This document shows positions 10,647 through 20,699 of a DNA stretch of 64,000 bases, piece after piece. The notes below the pieces were generated by a model, which made no database searches, was not told the DNA's origin, and saw nothing but the letters and a program-made list of their open reading frames with translations. The DNA comes from Morinoia aosen (lineage: Eukaryota > Arthropoda > Malacostraca > Amphipoda > Talitridae): contig CM059557.1 in the NCBI GenBank assembly GCA_030386875.1, forward strand, positions 60,094,514 to 60,158,513, written 5' to 3'. Positions within the stretch are counted from its first letter, which is position 1. Every line of letters starts with the position of its first letter. A program made the position numbers and the translations under genes.

Positions 10647-10939
10647 ACCTTGACGCACTCACAGGTCGGGCGAGAATGTAAAGTCACGGCCAGGAAGAAA
10701 ATAAAGTATCAGTTGCCTGTTCGGGGGTTTTGTTGATTCAAATTTCATATTTTCAAGAAAACGTTCAATTAATAAGTCGTAACAACCAAATGTGGGCAAA
10801 TATATGTCCAGTTTCTTTCACTTTTCGTACTTAATGCGGCAAATAAGAGTCATTTAGAAAAATATTGAGTTATTGTGTACGTTTGTTGCATGCATGAACG
10901 CATTTATTCAGTTCATTCCATGATATAAGATTTTCATTT

Positions 10940-11221
10940 CAAGTGACACGTTTCTTGCGTTTTAGTACTATGTGTACCACTAAGTAAATTACTTATTCGC
11001 ATACCCGTATAAATTATTGACAGTTTACCTGTATCAAGATCTTTTCAAAATAAAAATTGTTATTTTACAAGGTGAAAAATGTTATCATGCATTTGTATAT
11101 CTCACTTATCTCAGGAAGTATAAAATGTATTCAAGCAGTGTAATCTATTTCCCAATTCTGCCACTTGCAACGTAACCAAACCAATCTTTAACAACCGCAA
11201 AAAACGCGGTGAACGTGTTAA
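10940..11221. mobile_element. MITE family A copy 2 (TTAA target site)
   Basis: This diverged copy matches the element at 6495-6764 along its length: ACACGTTTCTTGCG with ATGTGTACC on the left, TGTAATCTATTTCCC and CGTAACCAAAC in the body, and CGGTGAACGTG followed by TTAA (11218-11221) on the right. The left TTAA has mutated (near 10940). It is non-coding. The level of divergence suggests old insertions. Confidence 0.8.
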
Positions 11222-12779
11222 TAACTAAAATGCAGAATATTAATGCCGATATACTAGAAGGAACTCACTATGAAATATATATACTGCAACACTTTTGTTT
11301 GCAACCCAAGCTTGTCGGTGTAATAAATTAACTAATACATTCAGCAGAATTATGCTGTTAAATTAGACATGGCCTTTCCTACGAAGAAAATGAAGTGCTT
11401 GCTGGAATGAAAACTATTAAGAAATAGCGCATGATGAGTGAAATTATCTTCAGTTCGTCGATCACTGATCTATTAATCAAGTACTGAAGTAAATAGCTCA
11501 TTTGTGCTCTTTTCAACTTCGTGAGAAGCAACCGCATGCAGCTCACGGAGATATCCCGTGGCCTCGCCTTCATCATCCATGGACCATGCTGCATGCATGA
11601 TTAATTAGTATTTGTCAGGGTGTCATTGCGAGTGGTCACGCGTGCAAGTGTAATCCGCTAACCTCCCATATCAAGCGTAGTTTCGTAAGAAAGTGGAGTC
11701 CACTTTCTTAGTGGTCTTATTCAAGTTCCGAGGGATTTGTTTGGTGTATAATAAAAGCCATATGTACTTCTGTACTTTTTATAACATATTGCATTCAATT
11801 ACGCAGCAGTGTGGCGGCTTCATATCTGCCCGCCATTATTTTTGTACCTGGGTTAGTTCATTCGCTTCATGATGATAACCTGAAAATCATTCGTTCCGAA
11901 GCCTGATTAATGTTTTGATTTCATTCCGTTTCTAGAGGATTTAGATTTGAGCGTGAGATGTGATTGTTTTATACATTTGCCGAAGTACGGGCTCATAAGT
12001 TGTTAGATTACTGGCGACTCATCTTAAACGTCGTTATGCGACCTTGGCGTTCAAGTTCAAGGTCGCGTTCTTGACAGTTCGATTTTCTTGATCGTTTACA
12101 GAAGAAAAAGTGCAATAATTTATGTTTGCATATGAATAAATGGATTTGAATTCCCTGTTATTAATTTTCAATGATGCAAATGTGTGAAGAAGTAATTAAT
12201 TAGAATGAAATGGAACAGGGAAGAAATTCAAAACCATTTTTTTTACAGTTTCATGTGTACATGGATTAACATCTGCAGTTGAAATCAATTTATTACGTTG
12301 AAAGTAATGAATGAATAATCAGCAACAGTATTATGATTAGGTAAAATCAAATAAGATGTCATTTCACAGGAAACTAAGCTATCATTGATTCGAAAATTCA
12401 TTTAAACGCAGCCACGGTATATGTATCTTACTTTGGGAAATTCATTTATCCAACCATGCTTATGATAGTTCATGTTCATTAATTTATTTAACAATGGGTA
12501 TTTGATTTTGAAAAAATAGCTTTGAAGAAAACCAAACAAGCAAGTATAAAACTATTAGCTGTCTTTTTGGACTAGGCTAAAGTCATTTGCACTAAAAGAA
12601 CCTGGTGAAATCATGGTTTTAATTTTTTTACAATTATTATTTTCTTTATAGCTATAATGTTGGATAGCCTAACTTTTTCTTTTTGCTTGCTTTTTACTAA
12701 GACCCTACTTTATACTCATTTTGGTGTGTTCTTGAAATATATCCTAATTTAATTTAACAGTTTTTGATATTTTTTCCAG
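11222..12779. other. No recognised gene; one perfect palindrome
   Basis: AT-rich sequence without transposon hallmarks. The minus-strand frame at 11379-11594 (71 codons) has no recognisable motif. A perfect 25-base palindrome at 11686-11710 (TAAGAAAGTGGA, centre G, then its complement) is the only structured feature I see. Confidence 0.5.
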
Positions 12780-14326
12780 CATTTGAAAATGAATTACAAA
12801 CAGTGTTCCCTCTATTCGTGCAAGTCCAGATATATAGCTTCACTTGAATATTATTCAACTAAACAGAGCATTGATAGCCCATTAATGGCTTTATATAAGT
12901 ATTCTTCGGCTTCTCATTCCTTCAACTTTTTTTGGAATGCGCCATCTCCATCAACCAGAGGTTTTGAGTTCACTCAATCAAGGACAAAAACTCATGTAAG
13001 TACTACTGTTCATTATTAGTGCTTCAATTTTCTCTTCATGAAATTTTTATTATAATTGATGAATGGATTAGCCCATATTAATTTTTAGGTTATTAACTTT
13101 TGTAAACGGTATATAAATTATTTAAAATTGTTTTTCTTCTAATTCAAGTTCAGTACCATTTCCTGATTAGTAAGTATGGGAAAGAAAGACTTTTACTTAA
13201 GCGTAATATAGGACCTAAACAGAATCAAGTATTTTGTTTGCACGTGAAAGTATTTCTATTAATTTTCTATAGTTGGATGTTTTTGTAAAGGTGATTATTA
13301 TTGTAAATATTTAAAAATAATGACTTTATAGCAGCCCTCTCCAGGATATATACCTACAGAATAGGATATGAAAAGACTGTCCTTAGAAAAGTTTGTTGAA
13401 ATGAAATAATTGTGCACAACTTCAACTCAAGAGTTCTTGATGATCAATGGCAATTGAATCTTTGTTAGTCTACAATTTCCTTAAATGTGTTCAGGCTACA
13501 GAGGATTTTTTCATGCAAAATGAAGAAAAGTAGAATTAACTTCTTTGTTATCTTCAAAATAAATGTTTTGATTTACTACAAGATATGTGACAGCCGAGTT
13601 CATGCTGTTTATATATAGATAATCAAAGCAACAATTATGCTGAACATGGAGTTTCCAGTTTGCTTAAGCAATTAATAATTCATGATTAGAAATTCTTGAA
13701 ACTTTGAGAAAATCTATCCAATCAAAAGTTGATCTGGACAAGAAGATGTGGATTGTATTTTTCAGTTTTCTATACAGATAAATGAATAATAACCATAGTG
13801 CAGAGTATATTAGCTTGAATAGGTATGTTGTAAGAAGTACTTTAGTATTAATTTATAACCAATAATTGTGTCTGACAGTATAAAGTTACTGTCAGCATTT
13901 TTATGTTCCAGAGTAACTGGAATGAAGTAATGGTAAAAATTTGTGAATTTTAACATTGGGTTTCAGTACTTATGCTACGGGAATTCCGCACAAAGCGAAG
14001 GCAGTCGAGCGTTGAAGTTCGTCCACAAAATGAAAATTTTGGCTATCGAATGTTCCACATTGTGATGTTGAAAATAAAATCAATAATTGTAAGACGACAC
14101 CTCTCTAGGTAAGGAAAAAATCATGCTAGAGTATTTTTTTTATTTGTCATGTACATGTATAATAACATATAACCTTAATTTTTTCAGATATGCGTTGAAT
14201 TCGTGGGAATCACTGAGATGAATATCATCGATACATTGCGAGGTAATCTCATGGATTTATGCAGCTGGAATACTACAAGTATCTTGTGAGGGGTCCATAC
14301 CTCGCCCTGTGAAGACAAGTAAAAAG
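12780..14326 (+). ncRNA. Candidate spliced transcript, three exon-like blocks
   Basis: Three blocks in a row have strong splice signals on the plus strand. Block 1 is 12780-12995: acceptor TTTTTTCCAG before it, donor GTAAGT after it, open for all 72 codons with a Met at 12789. Block 2 is 13967-14108: acceptor GGGTTTCAG, donor GTAAGG, open in the frame beginning at 13969 (LMLREFRTKRRQSS and on). Block 3 is 14188-14326: acceptor TTTTTTCAG, donor GTAAGA. The gap between blocks 2 and 3 would be a 79-bp intron, a normal size in insects. Joined 1 to 2, the frame stops in block 2; joined 1 to 3, it runs 33 more codons and stops at TGA near 14288. No protein family is recognised. A long non-coding RNA or a fast-evolving small protein are both possible, as is chance. 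No promoter or poly(A) site was assigned. Confidence 0.35.
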
Positions 14327-15128
14327 GTAAGAACTTCATTGTATTGTTACTTTGGCAGTTTTTGTCTCTCTATTATTAATAAGAAATGAAAATGAAACAT
14401 TTGTCTTCTGAAGGCAGTTGGTAAAGTCCAAGCGAACGCATGAGTGAAGGCAAAAATTTCATATGGAAAAAGAGAAAATCATTTGTTGTAATTTGATAAT
14501 TATTCCTTCATTGTAGAGTTGGCGTGCAGAGTAGAGATTAAATTACTTACACTAATGAAAGGAATTCTGGATTTCGCTGCTGTCATGGAGATGAATTTTT
14601 TCTAATAGAAATTTACCTAATGTTAAATCCTAACAAGTAATTATCCATTAAGTCAGTCTTCATATGGACGAAATTAGAGACATGAATTTCTAGAGAAATA
14701 AGTACTTGAACCCATCAATATATGATGCTTTCAAGACTTAAATAACTTTTATGATAATCATTTAATGAATATTCAAGTCTTGATAATATTATATATTGAA
14801 TTGCAAACTCACACAAATAAGATCAGCATTATGTTAGAAACTTTGTTTCTTATATTATTATTGTGTATTGTAAGTGGATCCTACATTTCTTCACATTGAC
14901 TAACACGGAATTAAAATGGATGGCAATATTTTCATTGCTAGTGAAGGAATGTATCTGGGCAGTAATGTAATTGTACTCAAACAGAATCGTACATTAGTAC
15001 TCAGTGAATCGCATTTCTATATTCCTTTTAAAGATTAAATCTACATATCGTCCAACGATAATCTTATGTATCTGATGATAATCTTTTGTATGATTTCATA
15101 CATGTGATAAAGTGAAATTTCGCATATT
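14327..15128. other. AT-rich stretch, nothing recognised
   Basis: Follows the last exon-like block. I see no further exon with paired splice signals, no transposon end and no repeat until the TA run at 15130. Confidence 0.5.
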
Positions 15129-15129
15129 A

Positions 15130-15154
15130 TTTATATATATATATATATATATAT
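15130..15154. repeat. Short TA microsatellite
   Basis: About twelve TA units, just upstream of the minisatellite. Confidence 0.9.
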
Positions 15155-15278
15155 TCGAGTGTAAATAAATCCTCGAAACCTGTCTTGCTCATCACACCCA
15201 ATAGATCCACATTTAATACAAAAAAGCTCAAATTACCAAGTGATTGTATCATTTTTTAACTCAACTGAGGGTTGGATG

Positions 15279-16439
15279 AATTCGATTTTTACTTGGATTT
15301 ATTTGAACTTGACTTGGATTAATTTGAACTTGACTTGGATTAATTTGAACTTGACTTGGATTAATTTGAACTTGACTTGGACTAATTAGAACTCGACTTG
15401 GATTAATTCGAACTTGACATGAATTAATTCGAACTTGACTTAGATTTATTCGAGCTTGACTTGGATTAATTTAAACTTGATTTGGATTAATTTAAACTTG
15501 ACTTGAATTAATTTGAACTTTACTTATATTAATTTGAACTTGACTTGGATTAATTTGAACTTGACTTGGATTAAATTGAACTTGACTTGGATTAATATGC
15601 ACTTGACTTGGATTCATTTGAACTTGACTTGGATTAATTCGAACTAGACTTGGATCAATTTGAATTTGACTTGGATTAATATGAACTTTACTTGGATTAA
15701 TTTGAACTTTACTTAGATCAATTTGAACATGACTTGGATTAACTTGAACTTTACTTGATTAATTTGAATTTGACTTGGATTAAATTGAACTTGACTTGGA
15801 TTAAATTGAACTTCACTTGGATTAAATTGAACTTGACTTGGACTAATTCGAACTTGACTTGGATTAATTCGAAGTTGACTTGGATTAATTCGAACTTGAC
15901 ATGAATTAATTCGAACTTGACTTAGATTTATTCGAGCTTGACTTGGATTAATTTAAACTTGATTTAGATTAATTTAAACTTGACTTGAATTAATTTGAAC
16001 TTTACTTATATTAATTTGAACTTGAATTGGATTAAATTGAACTTGACTAGGATTAAATTGAACTTGACTTGGATTAAATTGAACTTGACTTGGATTAAAT
16101 TGAACTTGACTTGGATTAATTTGAATTTGACTTGGATTAATTTGAATTTGACTTGGATTAATTTGAATTTGACATGGATTAAATTGAACTTGACTTGGAT
16201 TAAATTGAACTTGACTAGGATTAAATTGAACTTGACTAGGATTAAATTGAACTTGACTTGGATTAAATTGAACTTGACTTGGATTAAATTGAACTTGACT
16301 TGGATTAATTTGAATTTGACTTGGATTAATTTGAATTTGACTTGGATTAATTTGAATTTGACATGGATTAAATTGAACTTGACTTGGATTAAATTGAACT
16401 TGACTTGGATTAAATTGAACTTGACTTAGATTAATTTTA
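15279..16439. repeat. 21-bp minisatellite, about 55 units
   Basis: The unit is GAACTTGACTTGGATTAATTT, repeated head to tail for about 1.16 kb with point variants and one 20-bp unit. Because 21 is a multiple of three, some frames stay open: 15995-16429 reads as a heptad of W-I-N/K-L-N-L-T. I regard that as a by-product, since it lacks a gene context and variants elsewhere introduce stops. There is higher-order structure. A block at about 15399-15540 recurs at about 15881-16022, offset 482 bp or about 23 units. Nine-unit blocks of 189 bp recur within 16040-16430 (GACAT variants at 16171 and 16360). This indicates growth by unequal exchange of multi-unit blocks. Confidence 0.97.
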
Positions 16440-18079
16440 AGTGAAAATGGAGTAAAATTATCTGATTTATTGCGTCCAATTCCTCTAACTGCTATTAGTA
16501 ATATGTAATGTTCTATTAGTCGTGTTAGAAAATACTATTATTAAGCTGTTTTGCCACAGTTATTAATAAGAATTCCTATAAGTGATAAAATCGGGTAGAA
16601 TTATTTTGGCTGTTACAACTTGAAGAATATTTTCTCTACAGCAGTGTAAGACTTTGTCCAAATTTTCAACAATTGCTGTTTTTTATGGAACCCAAAGTGA
16701 AAAATAAAATATTTCCGTTCTTTCGAAAGTTCCTGGATTTATTTGGGAACGTTCAAACAGACGTTTTAATATTTGATTCTTCACTTTCATTTCGTTACTT
16801 GTGTAAAAGTTGATAACTTGACCGGTATAAATAATTGTCAAAGTATTTCTTGAATGAAAATATAATCATTCTGTGTGGAGATGAATCATGATTTCATTTA
16901 TGCGAGATAAGTGTTTGGAAATTTATTTCAATTTCCACAATAAAATCTTTTAACCATTGCGTAAGACATGCGTTATTTTACAAGAACTTAATTTAATAGT
17001 GAAACTAAAATGAGACCTAAATTATTTCCTTTCGTATGAATATATCAAGGTTCACCTGGAAATGAGTATAGAGAAGATTTTTTTATTTCACTTAGAGTCC
17101 TATAATATAATAATACTATTCATTAACTTGATTTATTATTGATAGAAAAATATTTAATTTCTTTCTTGTGTAAAATGCGATTCAACATTTCTAAAGGTGT
17201 GGCGAGAAAGTAGAACGTTACTTGTGTAACTTTTGTTTTGGGAACTTTTTGTTTCAAAATAGAGAATTCATGTACTATGTAGCATGAGACCTTTACGTTT
17301 CATGTTAAACATGAAATTAAAAGTGAAAATATATGTTTTTAGTTGTCATAACATTTCTTGATTACGTATGCGGAAAAGTTCTCACAGATGTACACAGAAT
17401 TTATCCTAAATGTTGAATAATTTTTATGACTTCCAGTTCTAAGCAGATAAACATTTAGTGCTGAATTTGTTTCACCTTTTTTACTGTTTAGACTTCAATT
17501 ATTAATTTTCTGAGAAATAACTACCGAGAAAATGTGTATTTCAGTGTTGAATAAAATGGGCGAACTGAACTGATGCTGTTTTTATTTGAATGAATGAATG
17601 TAGGATATGGTCATGTTGAAACCTATTTTTAGCGCGTGAAAGTTCTTAGTTATTTAGAATACAATTCGTTAAGAATACAGGGCTTTCTTTATTCAATGAA
17701 TGTATAAGTATTGTAACCGTCACAAGATTCAAACTCATATATCGTGTTAATATACATTTAACATTGTTGTGAAGAAATTATTGAAGATGTTCTCAATTTA
17801 CTTGCTGATTTCAATTAATCTGTTCAAACATTTATTCCGAGTTGAAGTTTCTCTACACTACGGTATGTAATGTTTTAATGCTGTCTGTAAAATTGCTTAA
17901 TACGCTGACTTTATTAAGAACTGATTTTGTCCTGTGGAAATATAGTGATAATTTTAAATTTGAAAGTCAAGAGTTGATACACAATAAGCCTCAAATACTC
18001 GTTGTTCAATAATCCTGTATAGCCATTTTTCTTGATCCACGGGCGAGTCAGAGGGGTATGGTGGGAGTAAGTTAAATCT
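16440..18079. other. AT-rich stretch, nothing recognised
   Basis: No frame above 60 codons on either strand, no transposon ends and no tandem repeat. Left as unassigned intergenic or intronic sequence. Confidence 0.55.
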
Positions 18080-18104
18080 ATGTTTTAGGTTCCGTAGATT
18101 TCCC

Positions 18105-18256
18105 CTAGGTGTGTCATGACGGCCCTAAGTGTGTCATGTAACACACTAAAGTGTGTCATGTCGCCTCCATGACACACAATTGTGTGCCGGTTTTGTGACA
18201 AACGTATGACACGCCTAAGTGTGTCAAAACTACCCTATATTTTTTCTCAGTGTAGG
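18105..18256. repeat. GTGTGTCA palindrome cluster
   Basis: GTGTGTCATG or its complement occurs six or more times in 130 bp, in both orientations, often as CTAAGTGTGTCA. The right border, complement of 18200-18256, reads TACACTGAGAAAAAA then TTTTGACACACTTAGG and is the inverted counterpart of 10608-10646. A weaker relative is at about 42150-42185. Most likely part of a non-autonomous DNA element with a CACTGAGAAAA end. The left end is unclear. Confidence 0.6.
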
Positions 18257-18329
18257 TACCATGACGGTCTAGTTTGATGCTTGCACAGAAATGGAGAGGA
18301 ATGACATAAAATGCAACCTTCGACCGGTT

Positions 18330-18445
18330 TATCTACTCTAGTGCACACAGGTGTACGTGGACATATGCACACCCATATGCCCACATACACCTATATACGT
18401 ACACACATATTCAAGTAAGCATGTTTGCAAATGGCAGCGTATAGG
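18330..18445. repeat. Degenerate CA-rich repeat
   Basis: Imperfect CACATA and CACAC motifs end in a segment (18397-18441) that matches 10125-10169 in about 35 of 45 positions by eye. It is a second copy of a dispersed microsatellite-bearing repeat. Confidence 0.6.
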
Positions 18446-18539
18446 CGATCAAATCACAATACCTACGCATACTTTAAAACTGTTGTGTGATATCTTGTAT
18501 TATAAAACAATAAGCGAGGGAAATTTTTGAGCAATGGAG

Positions 18540-18966
18540 ATACCAGGCAAATGAGATTCGACAGTACTTATTTTGTGTGTTCTGTAACTAAGAATTATTC
18601 TTGAGACACAAGATGACGAGTTATTTCGGCTTTAAATTCTCTCGGTCTTTGAGGGACTTTAATACTCAGGGGAAGTTTGTTCCACAGTAAGGCGCCTGAT
18701 ATGGACAGAGCCTTCTGCCCTAAGTGAGATGAACGATAGTTGACTAAGACATTATTGTTTCTATTCGGTTTTTGATTGGTTACAGTGGGTGGATGGAAAC
18801 ACACTATCTCAGCATTGCTCTGAGGAAGATATAACGAGGAGAATACGTATTGGGCCTTCTGCATGAGGAGCCTTTCTTGGATAGGAATCCAGCCGAGTTT
18901 ATTGAGGAGAGTGGTTACGTGATCACTTCTTTTGAAATTACCGTTGCATGTGATAGCTATACTCAA
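18540..18966 (-). pseudogene. LINE reverse transcriptase C-terminal fragment
   Basis: The minus-strand frame 18595-18966 (123 codons) is intact over the tail of a non-LTR retrotransposon polyprotein. Near its start is RSDHVTTLLNKLGWIPIQER, then MQKAQYVFSSL, and later GQKALSISGALLWNKLPLS and FKAEITRHL before the stop. The pattern of a helix with LGW and R, and a later LWNKLP block, is typical of the connection region of CR1, L2 and Jockey-type enzymes. The palm with its FADD motif is missing, so this is a 5'-truncated copy. A second copy of the same family, more decayed, is at 55680-56060. It cannot be active. Confidence 0.82.
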
Positions 18967-19358
18967 ATTTGACTACTGTACTAGACTTAAGAAACAATCT
19001 ACCTCTGTATCACTTGTGATAAATAAATTTTTCAGTTTCATTAAAAGCTATTATGTAAAATCTTGTAACTTTGTGTATGATTTATGCATTACGACCTACT
19101 TTTTATTGGGTTAAAATTTCAATACGATTCATTCATTAGTTTTTAAGTAATATACTGATTTATGTCGGGGGATGTGTTCTGTCCTTATGGTATGAGCGCT
19201 AATGTAAATATTAAGTTAGTGTGAATAAGTAAAACTTTTGGATCACATACCGTAGATTTAGCTAGGAGTGTTTTGAGGCAACTCGCCTATGAAATGGAAT
19301 CGTGCACCATAAGGTTTTAATAAAATACACTTGTGCGTCTATGTGTTTTTCTCTGCAG

Positions 19359-19700
19359 TTATAAAACCTTCTGCGTATTTGTACTGCTTGCTCCTCACAT
19401 CAGAAAATGTCAAAGTAACTTATGCGGGACCAGGAATCTACAAGTCAACCCGTGTTCCCCAGAGGGTGCGCTGGCCTTTCGACATGCAATGCGGGCAGGC
19501 CGTCAGACTTCACCAATTACTGGGGCTGGTTGTGCACCTTCAGCTTCAGCTTGCCAGGCTGGCTCAGACATACAGAGGAACTTGTCACAAACACTGGAGT
19601 GAGATGGAAGCCTCTCTCTCGCAGAGAAATTTCTTTTCCAGAATACGACAGATATTGGGGAAGGAGTTTAATAAATATAAGATTTGCAGCCGGGAGTAAT
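19359..19700 (+). pseudogene. GC-rich block resembling a receptor exon
   Basis: A GC-rich block follows a good acceptor (TTTTTCTCTGCAG, AG at 19357-19358). In one frame PGIYKST (19430-19450) is followed by VRWPFDMQC (19466-19492). That pair recalls the extracellular Cys-loop of nicotinic acetylcholine receptor subunits, where PGIFKS, a cysteine, and V/TWFPFDxQxC follow each other. Here the first cysteine position is Arg and at least one residue is missing. Further on, TNYWGWL and VTNTGVRWKPLSRR, in another frame, loosely fit the following loop. If real it is a decayed or frame-shifted exon copy. All three frames are open for 90 to 120 codons because of composition, so the similarity may be chance. 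Confidence 0.3.
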
Positions 19701-19784
19701 TTAATGACACCAAATACAAACGGACAAATGAGTATCGAGTTAGTAATAGAGAAGTTCCTGGATGCCATGATGGAGTAGGTTTAG

Positions 19785-20013
19785 GCTGTGGTTACGCTGG
19801 ATCCGAATTCCTCCGAAAAATTGTTCTTCCGAATTCGTCCGAACAATCAAAATAATGGAATACATGGGAAGTGGTTTCAGTGGCCGCATCTCTTCGGACG
19901 AGTTCGGACTAATTCGGACGAACAATTTGTCGTTTCAAAAAATTTTGTTTTTTCGTCCGAACAGTCACGAACTACCTTTCATCCGCTAACTTCTCCGGTT
20001 ACGCACAGCAATG
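19785..20013. mobile_element. Small inverted-repeat element (TTCGTCCGAA)
   Basis: Outer ends GGCTGTGGTTACGC (about 19786) and GTTACGCACAGC (about 19998-20009) are imperfect inverted repeats. Inside, 19819-19844 and 19902-19927 are inverted copies matching at 24 of 26 bases and rich in TTCGTCCGAA. The whole can fold on itself. It has no coding capacity. The layout is that of a MITE; I could not find matching target duplications, so the superfamily is open. A related cluster lies at 20578-20655. Confidence 0.6.
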
Positions 20014-20577
20014 TGTACTACATATTCGTTACACTTTTATTAATAATGATTGGTTACCTTTCCTCCAACTCATATTTGCTTAAATGTTTCTTTGCTTTTA
20101 TTATTCATTTAATTTTGTTTTACGCTGATATGACTAATAAATAAGGATTTTCTCATTAAATATAGAATTTGAGTAGTACTTATGTCATTAGCATGAAATA
20201 TGGAATTTATTTTTTATTTTTATTTCACTTAACTAATTTATAATGTTATTTAATTCTAAAATCTTACCTTTGTGTTAGGGCAAGTCCTTCTCACTGAGAA
20301 ATGAAAGTATGGAAATTCAATTCCTTTGTTATGCTATCTTCGATTGCATTAAGAATGTAAACAAATGTAAGTGGTGTAATTATATGATACTCATGAAACT
20401 CATTCGGTTGACTTAGAAGTTCTGGAAAAAAGTTTATGGTGCTCACCGTACGTGTTTCTTCTAGTGAATAATGGATTCACATTTTCAGTTCTTCCAAACA
20501 GTAAGATTTTTAACAGAGAACTTTCCAGAGGCTCAGATCATCCATCCTATCACTCACTTGACTTCTCACCTATTGAC

Positions 20578-20655
20578 GAGATTCGTCCGAATAGACGGAG
20601 GAACTAAAACCACACAGTTCGGACGAAAATTCGGAATAGAATTCGGCAAATTCTG
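20578..20655. repeat. Second TTCGTCCGAA cluster
   Basis: ATTCGTCCGAATAGACGGAGG and AGTTCGGACGAAAATTCGG repeat the inverted motifs seen at 19800-19930. Probably the remains of another copy of the same element. Confidence 0.5.
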
Positions 20656-20699
20656 TTTTTTTTTTCACAATGGCTGGAGGCCTCCCATTACGATATAGA

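Noticed and set aside
15995-16429. 144-codon open frame, the second longest in the window
   Set aside because: It is the minisatellite read in a frame that the 21-bp period keeps open; there is no promoter, splice site or unique sequence.
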